Positions 46,971 to 56,015 of a stretch of 64,000 nucleotides of DNA are shown piece by piece. A model generated the notes under the pieces. That model did no database searches, was not told the origin of the DNA, and saw only the letters and a list, made by a program, of their open reading frames with translations. How positions within the stretch are numbered: the stretch's first letter is position 1; every line of letters begins with the position of its first letter. This DNA comes from an uncultured Cytophagales bacterium. Lineage in GTDB: Bacteria > Bacteroidota > Bacteroidia > Cytophagales > Cyclobacteriaceae. The stretch spans positions 124,001 to 188,000 of the forward strand of contig CAJXNP010000003.1 in the NCBI GenBank assembly GCA_913057175.1, given 5' to 3'. Position numbers and translations under genes: made by a program.

Positions 46971-48158
46971 TCAGCTGCTTACAGTAGCAGCAACCAGCTT
47001 CTTTTTCTTCGATGACCTGATGTAAAAGAAAATGATCATGCCTATTCCAACAATCAATAAGCTTATGCCCAATACGGGCCGGTAAAATATCCAGGCTATC
47101 GCCATGGTGGCCAATGACAGAGAAAGCGCAACGATTCCGGAAAAGAAGGACAGCCCCATACTCAGTAGATTCCCTAGAAATGGTAAAACATCTGCCAAAA
47201 CAACCAATGGTTTAAAAATCAGGGTGAGCCCGAAAAACATCACAAGGAACCCAACGAGCCTGAATATCCATGTAGTAATCGTATTGCTCTTTTGGGCAGC
47301 CTGAAACATGTTTTCCTGGGAAAAAATTCCCGCGCTGACCATTTCAATGGAAGTACCCGTTGACGTATTGAATTTTTCAAAGGTATTTCCTACTTGTTTA
47401 GCGACGATGCTGTAATCCCCAGGCTCTACTATCTGAAAAGTTAACTTAACATCACCAATTTGCGGGTCGGCATTGGTTCCTTCGCCGATGTAAATGTTTT
47501 GTTTTTTGTTCACTGCATCTTCCAATATAGTTGCTTTTTTCACTTTACCTGTATCGATCTTATCGATTGAAAAAGCATTGAAATTGTTAATTTTTGATAA
47601 AAGGGACTGCGAAACGGCAAAATTACCGAGGGAGGCATTGCTGACCTGGTGGGTATATTCGCCATAAGGAAATGCTTTAGGGTTCATATGTCCTTCACTA
47701 ACCTTAAAATCTCCTGAATTGACCAGGTTGCTCACCCATTTTTTTTCGTAGTTGTAAGTTGTAGTTGTTTTTTCACTTCCTCCAACCTGTTTTTCTTTCT
47801 TAGACTCCTCTTCTTCTACCCATTGATACATGACTACCTGTCTCCTAAGTTTGAGTGCATTCACCTCTATACCAAACTCATCATCTTTGAGAAGATCTTC
47901 CGTGACAACTTTACCCGTTACATGAACCAGCTTGCCATCACTCGCACTTGTGGCTGAATTTGCATCGATGCTTACTACCTGACTTGCTCCTTCATCCAAT
48001 CCTTTAGCAGTTCTGACGGCACGACCTTCATTCCACCAAATGACGACAAAAGAGCCGAAAAAAAGTAGTATGCCAAATAGTACAGATTTGATAGATCCCA
48101 TAAGCCTTGATCCCCAGCCTTCTGTAGTTACTTCCTGATAGCTGTTTTGATTTTCCAT
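46971..48158 (-). CDS. TMEM43 (DUF1625) family membrane protein
   Basis: A 395-residue protein with one N-terminal membrane helix (about residues 19-42, then WWNEGRAVRTAKGLDEGASQ), a soluble domain of about 250 residues that contains VTGKVVTEDLLKDDEFG and MYQWVEEEESKK, and three or four C-terminal helices from about residue 300. This is the TMEM43/LUMA layout. Bacterial members have no proven role. Monocistronic, convergent with map. Confidence 0.85.
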   Translation of the reverse strand: MENQNSYQEVTTEGWGSRLMGSIKSVLFGILLFFGSFVVIWWNEGRAVRTAKGLDEGASQVVSIDANSATSASDGKLVHVTGKVVTEDLLKDDEFGIEVNALKLRRQVVMYQWVEEEESKKEKQVGGSEKTTTTYNYEKKWVSNLVNSGDFKVSEGHMNPKAFPYGEYTHQVSNASLGNFAVSQSLLSKINNFNAFSIDKIDTGKVKKATILEDAVNKKQNIYIGEGTNADPQIGDVKLTFQIVEPGDYSIVAKQVGNTFEKFNTSTGTSIEMVSAGIFSQENMFQAAQKSNTITTWIFRLVGFLVMFFGLTLIFKPLVVLADVLPFLGNLLSMGLSFFSGIVALSLSLATMAIAWIFYRPVLGISLLIVGIGMIIFFYIRSSKKKKLVAATVSS

Positions 48159-48436
48159 TTTCCTTCTTTAAAAATTGTACAATGCGTGTTGGTCTCAATA
48201 AAAAATATAATTAAGAATTTTGTGTGCATGATATATGAACAATGGTTTTAATTCAAGCTATATATCACCAAAAAAGCACCTGGAAAGAATATTGAAATTA
48301 AAGCTCGAAAACCGGGGATTGGTGTTCGTTCATGAAGTACATTCTATTTGACGAAAAAGCATTCTTGCGATCTTTTAAATTAATTTCTTATAATTGCCGA
48401 CATTTTTTAGATTTTTTTCAATTAACAACATTTAAC

Positions 48437-49414
48437 ATGAGTAAATTATTTAAGCTATTATTTTTCTGTCTGATTTTCACTTATTCAGATATTCATGCTC
48501 AATTTTTCGTAAAGGATGAAGAAAGCACCAAATTAATTCAATCCAGTATTTTAGGTGTGGTAAAGGAGGAAGTAGAAGACAAGGAATCCAAAAAATACCA
48601 TAAGGATCCCGATTTGTTGAAACAGTACGAGAACGAATTAAATACATTGAACAAATACATTAAAACTGTAATGGACAGGGAGTGGAAGTTTTCACAGAAG
48701 ATTGAATACCTGACCCAGGAACAGGCAGATAAAATCCTGGAAGAGAAAAATGAGAAATATTGCCTGCTTAAAGTAATCCAGGTCCAGAATTATAAAATGA
48801 ACGACTTCTACAAACCGGGTTCAACTTCGGGTTTTAACACCCCACAAGCCTGGGCATATCACATGGAGCTTGTCGGTCATGGACATGGTTTGGTTATAAA
48901 ATGGGCTGGAGAGCCTAAAAAAAACATGGTTGCATCAGCATTTCCAATCATAGGACTTAGTGAAGGCACCATTACATTTATGATTGACAATCTTCAAAAT
49001 CAATTGCATGACATCAATGACAAAGGTATTGACAGGATTTCAGACTTAAAAAAGGATGTAAAAAGTCGCGCTCCAAAATTAAAAAATAAAACGCTTTACA
49101 TTCCTAAATCCTTAATGGCAGACGGATTGATTAAACAAATCGAAAAAGGGAAGCTGGACAAATACTACCAATACAAGTACAAAGTGGTGGACAATGACGA
49201 ATTGGAAAATGCTATTTTATCGAAGGATAAGGAAGTGGCCTATCTATCTGTCATGCCAGCCTACGCCGAAACATTTGGCAAAGAATTATACAATTACTTT
49301 ATCGTCGATGCAGAAGACAGCAGGTTTCTTTTTATGACAGGTTCCGCTGTAGCCGGTGCAAACGGGAAATTTCATCATGGACAGCTTATGATGGCTGAGA
49401 AGGACATTGATTAG
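48437..49414 (+). CDS. Secreted protein of unknown function
   Basis: A 325-residue protein starting at the ATG at 48437, which gives a clean signal peptide (LFKLLFFCLIFTYSDIHAQ); an upstream in-frame ATG at 48332 would bury it. The mature part is rich in Lys and Glu, with a charged helical stretch (about 30-90), then KYCLLKVIQVQNYKMNDFY and a second half with VAYLSVMPAYAETFGKELYNY. I recognise no family. Followed by a hairpin at 49440-49469 (AAGTCGTGCCAC / GTGGTACGACTT). Confidence 0.7.
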   Translation: MSKLFKLLFFCLIFTYSDIHAQFFVKDEESTKLIQSSILGVVKEEVEDKESKKYHKDPDLLKQYENELNTLNKYIKTVMDREWKFSQKIEYLTQEQADKILEEKNEKYCLLKVIQVQNYKMNDFYKPGSTSGFNTPQAWAYHMELVGHGHGLVIKWAGEPKKNMVASAFPIIGLSEGTITFMIDNLQNQLHDINDKGIDRISDLKKDVKSRAPKLKNKTLYIPKSLMADGLIKQIEKGKLDKYYQYKYKVVDNDELENAILSKDKEVAYLSVMPAYAETFGKELYNYFIVDAEDSRFLFMTGSAVAGANGKFHHGQLMMAEKDID

Positions 49415-49655
49415 TAAAACTTAAGAAAGTTTGTCAATAAAGTCGTGCCACTACAATGTGGTACGACTTATCAATAGCTACCTCTTTCACTCCAAATCAA
49501 ATTCTTCCCCTTCTTTTCCTCTACTATAAAAGTAAACTTCACCAATATTACCTTCGTTTTCCAAAACGTATTAAAAAAACCATTTTCACTTATGGAATCC
49601 TTATCCTCCCCGCATCATAGTTTCAAAAATGATCTGAAACTTTAAATGCGGGAAT
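49415..49655. other. Intergenic region with an imperfect terminator-like hairpin
   Basis: AAGTCGTGCCAC (49440-49451) pairs with GTGGTACGACTT (49458-49469), one G-T wobble, 25 bases after the stop of the preceding gene. A T-tract is lacking. Nothing else seen. Confidence 0.45.
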
Positions 49656-49784
49656 ATGAAGAAATTTTTACTAATGCCATTGCTCGTCATTTTTTTAAGT
49701 GCATCTAATTCTTTCCATCAGGCGAAAAATATCGTCGGATGCCTTACGAACAAAAATGGAGAATCATTACAAAAGGTCAACTAA
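49656..49784 (+). pseudogene. Truncated secreted protein with the start of a carboxypeptidase-regulatory-like domain
   Basis: A 42-codon open frame: signal peptide KKFLLMPLLVIFLSASNSF, then KNIVGCLTNKNGESLQKVN and a stop. The last part matches the first strands of a CarboxypepD_reg-like domain (compare ISGTIISDENEPLPGVN in the SusC at 20.7 kb). It looks like the surviving 5' end of a larger exported protein, lost by a deletion; the next gene begins 15 bases later. Confidence 0.45.
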
Positions 49785-49798
49785 AGTGAATTTGCTAA

Positions 49799-50332
49799 AT
49801 GATACCGAAACTAATCTCAATATTTTTATTACTCACATCAACTCAAATTTTTGCCCAAAAGCACTATGATTTGGAATATATGTACATTTCGACTCTTGAA
49901 TATTATTTTGATTCAAATCAAGGAAATAATATTCAATTGGTTGTAGACACTTTGGTCGATTCGTTACCTGAGAGTCTCAAAGGAAATCGATTTATATACT
50001 ATTTGCACGCGGATCGAGCTTTATTGAACCAAAAAAGTCGCTCTTTTAACTTATTCCGGATAAGTCACAAAATAATTAATCAAGATACTGTAGATATAAA
50101 CATCGGGGGTTGGACCGCTAATGTCAAAAAGGGATTTTTCATCAGGAATGGAAAACTATCTTTTAGAAAGATAGAATTAGCAGCCTGGTGTGGAGGAACG
50201 ATGGGTTACATCCCTACTAAGAGATTTGTGATTTTAGAAAAGAAAATGATCGAATTCACTTCTGCTGAACTTATTGAATTAAAAATAAAGGAAAGAGAGA
50301 AAAGGATATTAAACTGGAAAAACAAAAATTAA
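49799..50332 (+). CDS. Secreted protein of unknown function
   Basis: A 177-residue protein with a signal peptide (ISIFLLLTSTQIFAQ). The mature part has KHYDLEYMYISTLEYYFD, then WTANVKKGFFIRNGKLSF and a Lys/Glu-rich C-terminal helix (ELIELKIKEREKRILNW). No family recognised. It starts 15 bases behind the truncated fragment, which suggests a rearranged neighbourhood. Confidence 0.6.
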   Translation: MIPKLISIFLLLTSTQIFAQKHYDLEYMYISTLEYYFDSNQGNNIQLVVDTLVDSLPESLKGNRFIYYLHADRALLNQKSRSFNLFRISHKIINQDTVDINIGGWTANVKKGFFIRNGKLSFRKIELAAWCGGTMGYIPTKRFVILEKKMIEFTSAELIELKIKEREKRILNWKNKN

Positions 50333-50632
50333 AACTACAATATTCTTAATCAAGCTATTAGCAATATGAACGCTAATTATATCTTTAATATTGACATTAC
50401 CTTAAATCACATCTTCTTTTGGATGAAAGTGCTTGATCTTTGATTTCAACTCTCTTGAAGGCCTGAGGCAATATAAACTCATCGGTTTGGTCAGAATTGA
50501 TTCTTTATTGCCCGATTAGTCGAGTCAGCTACAGGTACATACGATCTATTTGGTAAACAGGCACTAAAAGCCATTAAAACCCTGTTTAGATTAAAACCCC
50601 ACTTTTTCACCCTATTGCACAGGTTGATTTCG

Positions 50633-50663
50633 TTTGTTTGTTTAAACGATTAAGCTATCTTTG
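50633..50663 (+). promoter_or_regulatory. Bacteroidota-type promoter of the LacI gene
   Basis: TTTG (50633-50636) and TATCTTTG (50656-50663) are separated by 19 bases and match the Bacteroidota -33 TTTG and -7 TAnnTTTG consensus. The -7 box ends 18 bases before the ATG. Confidence 0.7.
50642..50653. promoter_or_regulatory. LacI-family operator 1
   Basis: TTAAACGATTAA, a near-palindrome TTAA-nCGn-TTAA with the central CG typical of LacI-family operators. It sits between the -33 and -7 boxes, so a bound repressor would block the promoter. Identical to operator 2 at 51709. Confidence 0.7.
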
Positions 50664-50681
50664 TTGGATTGAAAATTTCTG

Positions 50682-51689
50682 ATGCAGAAAAAGACTTCTC
50701 TAAAGGATATTGCTGAAAAAGTCGGGGTTTCTACAGCTCTCGTATCGTATGTCATAAATGGCCAGGAAAAGGAGAAGAGAGTGGGGAAACAGATGACAGA
50801 GAAGATTAGAAAGGCAGCAAGAGAGTTAAATTATAACCCAAACTTTATTGCCCGTAGCCTTAAAAAAGGATCTACCCATACAATTGGCCTGATAGTCGCC
50901 GATATCTCCAATCCTTTTTTTGCCAGTTTTGCAAGGGCAATAGAGGATGAGGCTGAAAAGTTTGGATACAATGTGATTTTTACGTGTTCCGATGAAGACA
51001 CCAGGCGTTCCGGATCTTTAATAAATACCTTGGTAAATCGCCAGGTGGACGGAATGATCATTGCGCCCTCAGAAAATACGGATAATCAACTACTTGAACT
51101 AAAAAAGAAAGGAATACCCTTCGTTTTAATTGACAGGTACTCTTCAACCATTGATTTCAGTTATGTAATCATGGATAACTTTCAATCATCATTTCACGCG
51201 ACTTCATTCCTAATTCAACACGGCCATACCAAAATCGGTTTCATTGCATATGACACTTCCCTGAAACATATGAAAGATCGTATTTCGGGATATGAATCAG
51301 CCATGAAGGAAAATGGGTTGGCTGATGAGATTTTTGTAGAAACAATTCCATATGATGACACCGAAAATAGAGTGTTTCAGAGTCTTGATAAAATGAATCA
51401 GGGAATCCGTAAGCGGAATGCCATTATTTTCGCAACTAATTTACTGACTATAAATGGCTTATATTATTTTAAAAGAAATGGGATTGTTATTCCTGATCAG
51501 ACAGCAGTTATAGGATTCGATGGAACACCGGCATTCGATTTATTCAATCCACCGATAACTTATATCGAACAACCAATTAAAGAAATGGCTGAAAAAGCGG
51601 TGGGAATTTTACTCAGGCACCTGGAGGGCGACTTGAATCCGGAACAGGCCATGCTGAAACACAAATTAGTAATCAGAAATTCAGCATAA
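50682..51689 (+). CDS. LacI family transcriptional repressor of fucose isomerase
   Basis: A 335-residue repressor. N-terminal LacI HTH with hinge helix: TSLKDIAEKVGVSTALVSYVING, then AARELNYNPNFIARSL. The periplasmic-binding-protein-like core follows (HTIGLIVADISNPFFASFA, MIIAPSENTD, AVIGFDGTPAFDLF). It overlaps an operator in its own promoter and a second identical operator lies directly upstream of fucI, 40 bases behind its stop. It is likely an L-fucose- or fuculose-responsive repressor. Confidence 0.93.
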   Translation: MQKKTSLKDIAEKVGVSTALVSYVINGQEKEKRVGKQMTEKIRKAARELNYNPNFIARSLKKGSTHTIGLIVADISNPFFASFARAIEDEAEKFGYNVIFTCSDEDTRRSGSLINTLVNRQVDGMIIAPSENTDNQLLELKKKGIPFVLIDRYSSTIDFSYVIMDNFQSSFHATSFLIQHGHTKIGFIAYDTSLKHMKDRISGYESAMKENGLADEIFVETIPYDDTENRVFQSLDKMNQGIRKRNAIIFATNLLTINGLYYFKRNGIVIPDQTAVIGFDGTPAFDLFNPPITYIEQPIKEMAEKAVGILLRHLEGDLNPEQAMLKHKLVIRNSA

Positions 51690-51708
51690 AAAATTTTAAA
51701 TGATTTGC

Positions 51709-51720
51709 TTAAACGATTAA
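51709..51720. promoter_or_regulatory. LacI-family operator 2, upstream of fucI
   Basis: TTAAACGATTAA, identical over 12 bases to operator 1, ending 9 bases before the fucI ATG. Its position would block transcription or elongation into fucI. Confidence 0.7.
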
Positions 51721-51729
51721 ATAAATACT

Positions 51730-53505
51730 ATGAGTTACAGATTAATTGGGAAATTACCTAAAGTAGGAATCAGACCTGTGATTGACGGAAGGGAAAATGG
51801 CATCAGGGAATCCCTCGAGGAACAAACGATGGCGATGGCTCAGGCAGCAGCTGATTATATTCAAAATTCTTTACGCTTCCCATCGGGAGAAAAGGTGGAG
51901 TGTGTCATTTCAAACACTACAATTGGTGGTGTGGCGGATGCGGTAAAATGTGCAGAACAGTTTAAGGAGGAAGGAGTAGAAGTTTCCCTTACCGTTACAC
52001 CCTGTTGGTGCTATGGGACTGAAGTAATGGATACAACTCCAATGATCCCGAAAGCGATCTGGGGATTCAATGGTACTGAAAGGCCCGGAGCTGTTTATCT
52101 CGCAGCTGCATTGGCAGGTTATACACAAAAGGGTATGCCTGTATTTTCAATTTATGGTCGCGAAGTGATGGACGCCGGGGACATGACCGTTCCAGACGAT
52201 GTAGGAGAGAAAATCCTTCGATTCGTCAGATCAGGCCTGGCAGTAGCACAAATGAAAGACAAATCTTACCTTTCCTTAGGGTATGGGTCAATGGGAATTG
52301 TAGGTTCTATGGTCGACCAGGATTTCCTCCAGGATTACCTGGGAATACGAGCTCAGTTTGTGGACATGAGTGAAGTGACCCGAAGGTTGGAACAGGGCAT
52401 CTACGATGAAAAAGAATTTGAGATGGCAAAAGAGTGGGTCCAATCCAATTGCATAGAAGGGAAAGACAGGAATAAAAAACCATCGTCCAGGGAACGCAAA
52501 GACTGGGAATGGGATACGGTCATTAAAATGACTCAAATAATGAGGGATCTGATGATTGGAAATCCCAAACTGGCAGAAAAAGGGTTTGGTGAAGAAGCCC
52601 GTGGAAATAATGCCATTTCAGGCGGGTTTCAAGGCCAAAGGCAATGGACCGATTATAGTCCGAATGGCGATTTCAGCGAAGCAATTCTCAACTCCTCATT
52701 TGATTGGAATGGCATCCGGCAACCATTTGTTTTTGCGACTGAAAATGATTCTTTAAATGGCATATCCATGCTTTTCGGTCACTTATTAGCAAATACAGCT
52801 CAGATATTCTCAGATGTACGAACTTTTTGGAGCCCCGAGTCTGTCAAACGTGTAACAGGTTATCAGCCTGAGGGATTGGCTTCAGATGGATTTATACACC
52901 TCATAAATTCCGGTTCTTCCACGCTAGACGCCACAGCTCAAATGAAAGACGAAAATGGAGTTCCGGTTATGAAACCTTATTGGGAGGTTACACAGAATGA
53001 TGCTGATTCGTGTCTGAAGGCAACCACATGGTATCCGGCCAACATGGAATACTTCAGAGGAGGTGGTTATTCATCACAATTCAAAACGGCTGGTCAAATG
53101 CCCGTAACGATGTGCAGGATCAACCTGGTTAAAGATCTGGGGCCTGTGCTACAACTTGCAGAAGGCTGGACAATTGAACTTCCCGATGAGGTACACAAAG
53201 TACTTGATGAAAGAACTGACCCTACCTGGCCAACCACCTGGTTTGTCCCGAGAACAAATGGTGTAGGATCTTTCAAGGATGTATATTCGGTAATGGCCAA
53301 TTGGGGATCCAATCATGGAGCTATTTCTTATGGCCATATCGGCGCTGATCTGATAACATTGGCCTCTATGCTACGGATACCAGTCTGTATGCACAATGTT
53401 GAGGAAGAGAAAGTATTCAGGCCGAGCGCGTGGAATTCCTACGGTGATGATCTTGAAGGTTCCGATTACAGGGCATGCAAAAGCTATGGCCCATTATACA
53501 AATAG
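51730..53505 (+). CDS. fucI: L-fucose isomerase
   Basis: A 591-residue cytoplasmic enzyme (family length about 590) that converts L-fucose to L-fuculose, and often D-arabinose to D-ribulose. Family motifs: [86 protein letters not shown] (metal-binding Glu/Asp), [17 protein letters not shown] (His of the active site) and [16 protein letters not shown]. The partner kinase, aldolase and permease of the pathway are not in the window. Confidence 0.97.
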   Translation: MSYRLIGKLPKVGIRPVIDGRENGIRESLEEQTMAMAQAAADYIQNSLRFPSGEKVECVISNTTIGGVADAVKCAEQFKEEGVEVSLTVTPCWCYGTEVMDTTPMIPKAIWGFNGTERPGAVYLAAALAGYTQKGMPVFSIYGREVMDAGDMTVPDDVGEKILRFVRSGLAVAQMKDKSYLSLGYGSMGIVGSMVDQDFLQDYLGIRAQFVDMSEVTRRLEQGIYDEKEFEMAKEWVQSNCIEGKDRNKKPSSRERKDWEWDTVIKMTQIMRDLMIGNPKLAEKGFGEEARGNNAISGGFQGQRQWTDYSPNGDFSEAILNSSFDWNGIRQPFVFATENDSLNGISMLFGHLLANTAQIFSDVRTFWSPESVKRVTGYQPEGLASDGFIHLINSGSSTLDATAQMKDENGVPVMKPYWEVTQNDADSCLKATTWYPANMEYFRGGGYSSQFKTAGQMPVTMCRINLVKDLGPVLQLAEGWTIELPDEVHKVLDERTDPTWPTTWFVPRTNGVGSFKDVYSVMANWGSNHGAISYGHIGADLITLASMLRIPVCMHNVEEEKVFRPSAWNSYGDDLEGSDYRACKSYGPLYK

Positions 53506-53518
53506 TTAAATATACATT

Positions 53519-53557
53519 GGGTTTGCGGGCAACCTGAGAAAAGTTACCCGCAAATCC
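53519..53557 (+). terminator. Terminator-like hairpin after fucI
   Basis: GGGTTTGCGGGCAAC (53519-53533) pairs with GTTACCCGCAAATCC (53543-53557) with two wobbles, loop 9. It is 14 bases after the stop, with only a weak T-rich tail. Confidence 0.55.
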
Positions 53558-53797
53558 ATTGTCCTTTAAAAAGAGACCCTTAACCGTAAATTTCTGATAT
53601 TCAATTAAATATATCTAGTAAATCAACCCGGACGTTAGAATAGGTGACATTTTATTGAAACCAGTTTGTTTCTATTTGTATGAACCTATTGATAAAACAC
53701 ATTCTGATAAAGCATCCCTGATCCACTTTTTTCTGTAAGTTGAAAATGGGTGCAGATGATGCCAAGATAACAAGATTTTCAACCTTTTGTCCACTGG
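53558..53797. other. Intergenic region at the left edge of the repeat island
   Basis: No gene or repeat seen. GTCCACTGGCCAAAGTGGAC at 53789-53808 is a small inverted repeat that leads into repeat A copy 1. Confidence 0.4.
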
Positions 53798-53904
53798 CCA
53801 AAGTGGACTACACTGCCTGGAAGACTCAGAGTCTCAATTAGAAATTGCAATTGTGCCATTGGTTAAAACTTTCCAGGCTGATTGATGACTCTGAGGAGAA
53901 GTAA
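53798..53904. repeat. Direct repeat A, copy 1
   Basis: About 107 bases shared with 56791-56896; the last 34 bases (53871-53904) are identical. It carries CTCAGAGTC (53825-53833) and its reverse complement GACTCTGAG (53887-53895), so it is itself an element with short terminal inverted repeats about 70 bases apart. Confidence 0.8.
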
Positions 53905-53928
53905 TTAGTTAGTATTCTCTGGTAGGGC

Positions 53929-54459
53929 CTAAGTGTGCTCCAAATCACATAGAATTAAAATCAAATAATATTCACATAATATTAAATCATTGTAAACAGT
54001 TGAAATATTAGTATTTAGTAGGTATTCTTCATTAAATATTTTTTCATTTGAAAAGAAAAAATTATCAATTACGTTTTTAAAGTTATTATTCGCTTCATCA
54101 TATTGTATATCTAGACTATCATAAAAATTTTTTTCAATTTCTACACTTAAAATATTCATCACCGAAACTAATTCTGAATTGGTATGACAGCCTTTAACCA
54201 AAGAATAATTTTCATTATAACCACCTCCAATTTCTATTATATTTTGAGATGTAGAATCAATTATATCAATTATTTTCAAGTGGCTTTCATGTCCTTCAGA
54301 GTTTTCAAGACATGTGCTTCTTAAATAACTTTTTAATTCAAAATTTTTAAAGCAAGAATTAATTGGACATTGATATAAATATTCATCTTTTTTTACATTA
54401 CATGATATAATTAGAAAGAATAAGAAAAAGTAATAAATAAAATTTCTCATGGATAACAT
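53929..54459 (-). CDS. Small lipoprotein of unknown function, immunity-like position
   Basis: A 176-residue lipoprotein (lipobox LIISC, Cys20) with several Cys in the mature part (CPINSC, STCLEN, KGCHTN). Its C-terminal region NFFFSNEKIFNEEYLLNTNIS aligns with HNFFSNEGSLNRKKMLTSNIE of the lipoprotein at 56113, so the two are distant paralogues. It is very AT-rich. It starts 25 bases after a start-less C-terminal fragment on the same strand. Immunity protein is a guess from position only. Confidence 0.55.
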   Translation of the reverse strand: MLSMRNFIYYFFLFFLIISCNVKKDEYLYQCPINSCFKNFELKSYLRSTCLENSEGHESHLKIIDIIDSTSQNIIEIGGGYNENYSLVKGCHTNSELVSVMNILSVEIEKNFYDSLDIQYDEANNNFKNVIDNFFFSNEKIFNEEYLLNTNISTVYNDLILCEYYLILILCDLEHT

Positions 54460-54484
54460 TGATTTTATAAATTAATTTAAACTC

Positions 54485-54676
54485 CTAATATTTATTAAGT
54501 CGAATACTATCTTCTTTTGTTGCTACATCGATCAAAAATGTTCCATCATCTCTATACCGTATTAAATAATTTGTTTTTCCTCCATTCGGATAATATCTAT
54601 TAATAATATGCTCATGTGTCTGTTTTGGTTTGTCATTTCCCCCAAGCTGTTTGGAGTGTTCCGCAGGACACTTCAA
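54485..54676 (-). pseudogene. Start-less C-terminal protein fragment 3 (orphan-tip candidate)
   Basis: An open frame with no ATG (first codon TTG), whose first about 12 codons come from repeat B. The protein-like part starts right after the repeat (GGNDKPKQTHEHIIN) and continues with NRYYPNGGKTNYLIRYRDDG and FLIDVATKEDS to a stop at 54485. It looks like the end of a larger protein, detached from its N-terminus. The lipoprotein gene follows 25 bases later. Confidence 0.45.
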
Positions 54677-54740
54677 ACTTCAAATGAAAATTGAAGTCTG
54701 GACTTGTAACTATTCTATAAATTCCACCTCGATCAATCCT
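54641..54740. repeat. Direct repeat B, copy 1: REP hairpin plus the 3' tail of a RAYT gene
   Basis: 100 bases, about 96% identical to 55294-55394. It includes a REP-type hairpin GTTTGGAGTGTTCC (54649-54662) / GGACACTTCAAAC (54666-54678) with loop GCA, one wobble and one bulged T. On the minus strand the repeat also encodes LIEVEFIE and a stop, the exact C-terminus of the transposase at 55364, here without the rest of the gene. Confidence 0.8.
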
Positions 54741-54758
54741 TGCTTTCCCTGAGGGAAA

Positions 54759-55187
54759 TCATTTCTTCATGGGGTATCCTAAGTCATCATGCAAGTCAAA
54801 TTCAAAAATACTTGAATCACTTAAATTAGTTTTTTGGATAGTTACTTTAAATGAATTGCTAAACTTTATCAATGAGTCCCCATTTTCCAAAACATCATCC
54901 AACATAAGACCTTGATTATGTTCATACCCAACAACTAATCTCCTCTTTCTTCCATCCAACAAAGTTAAATACACCTGATGTGGGTTGTTTCTGAAAATTT
55001 GCGGATCACCTTGATTAATATCAGCAATACTAGTAAAAAGACTCTCTTCAAACGATATAAGTGGATATTCTTCTCTTAAACTATCAAGCTCTTTGTTTTC
55101 ACTTTTGATACGAAACACTGCAATTACAATTATCATACAGAAAAATAAAACTATTAAAATTAAGTTGTAAATTTTTGGGAATTTCAT
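54759..55187 (-). CDS. Small membrane-anchored protein, immunity-like position
   Basis: A 142-residue protein starting at the ATG at 55187; an upstream in-frame codon at 55232 lies in the preceding fragment. One N-terminal hydrophobic helix (YNLILIVLFFCMIIVIAVF), then a soluble domain with NNPHQVYLTLLDGRKRRLVV and LDDVLENGDSLIKFSNSFKV. Small membrane proteins of this kind are often seen behind toxin genes in Bacteroidota, but the family is not firmly identified. It lies exactly between the two copies of repeat B, 2 bases after a start-less fragment. Confidence 0.6.
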   Translation of the reverse strand: MKFPKIYNLILIVLFFCMIIVIAVFRIKSENKELDSLREEYPLISFEESLFTSIADINQGDPQIFRNNPHQVYLTLLDGRKRRLVVGYEHNQGLMLDDVLENGDSLIKFSNSFKVTIQKTNLSDSSIFEFDLHDDLGYPMKK

Positions 55188-55189
55188 AT

Positions 55190-55309
55190 TTACTTTTTTA
55201 TTTCTCCAATATTGTAACCACCTCCTAACCAAGGTATTGCAGATAAACCTAAACCTATTTGAATAGATTTAGGTGTTACTTTTTGCTCATCAACCCAAGC
55301 TGTTTGGAG
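55190..55309 (-). pseudogene. Start-less C-terminal protein fragment 2 (orphan-tip candidate)
   Basis: An open frame leaving repeat B with TAWVDEQKVTPKSIQIGLGL and ending SAIPWLGGGYNIGEIKK before a stop at 55190-55192, 2 bases from the next ATG. No start codon exists within the unit and the frame reads back through the repeat to a stop. It resembles the detached end of a larger secreted protein; it is glycine-rich and hydrophobic in the middle. Confidence 0.4.
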
Positions 55310-55394
55310 GGTTCCGCAGGACACTTCAAACTTCAAATGAAAATTGAAGTCTGTGACTTGTTACTATTCTATAAATTCCACCTCAATCAATCCT
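55294..55394. repeat. Direct repeat B, copy 2: REP hairpin at the 3' end of the intact RAYT
   Basis: 101 bases, near-identical to 54641-54740. Here it includes the last codons and stop of the complete transposase gene. Hairpin GTTTGGAGGGTTCC (55302-55315) / GGACACTTCAAAC (55319-55331), with one more mismatch than copy 1. Confidence 0.8.
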
Positions 55395-55915
55395 AGCTCT
55401 CCGCAGTAATTTTGCGCACTTGAATAATTGTAATCTTCTGGTTTACTCACGATACCATTCTGTACAGGATTATTATGAATATATTCCAATTTCTCCTGCA
55501 TAAAATGATTTGTAACTAATTCCTTCGGTTGATTGTTTTGACGCCAGAACTGGTAATTTTTATTTTTCTTATTTCTTTTTCCCGCAGACTTAAAAATCCA
55601 TAACATCCAGTTTCTTCTACTTTCCTGTTTATTTTCTTCAATTGCTTTGATTATTTTGCCTGAAGTGAACTTTTTAAAATCCCTTAATATATCCGATAGA
55701 TTATAACCTTCCCTTGCTGCAATGATCAAATGAAGATGATTACTCATTAAACACCATGCATAAAGGATCAATCCTTTTTCATTCTGACAGTATTTCAGAC
55801 TTTCAATAACAATTTCTACATATTCCTTTCTGGTAGATGCATCTACCCATTCGACAACTGCAAAAGTGATATAGTAGATCCCATCTTTATTTCTGATTTT
55901 GTAGCCTTGGTCCAT
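55364..55915 (-). CDS. REP-associated tyrosine transposase (RAYT, IS200-like Y1 transposase)
   Basis: A 183-residue HUH endonuclease. The metal-binding pair is in CLMSNHLHLIIAA (His-Leu-His). The catalytic Tyr is in LEYIHNNPVQNGIV, and the family end motif is YNYSSAQNY. The N-terminus (GIYYITFAVVEWVD) is the usual first strand. RAYTs cut and join single-stranded REP sequences. The gene is intact, and its own 3' end is part of repeat B, which also contains the REP-like hairpin, so the cognate substrate is visible. Confidence 0.9.
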   Translation of the reverse strand: MDQGYKIRNKDGIYYITFAVVEWVDASTRKEYVEIVIESLKYCQNEKGLILYAWCLMSNHLHLIIAAREGYNLSDILRDFKKFTSGKIIKAIEENKQESRRNWMLWIFKSAGKRNKKNKNYQFWRQNNQPKELVTNHFMQEKLEYIHNNPVQNGIVSKPEDYNYSSAQNYCGELGLIEVEFIE

Positions 55916-56015
55916 GCTGTTATAAAAAAATGTAATCCTTGTTTAAAAAAGCGAAACTAATTAAAAAACTATTTCCACACGTATTAATCAACGCAACTAT
56001 TTCTTCTCATAGACC

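Larger units (their letters stand above)
50333..50681. other. Intergenic region carrying the lacI-type promoter
   Basis: No gene. The right end holds a -33/-7 promoter and an operator described separately; the left 280 bases show nothing recognisable. Confidence 0.5.
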
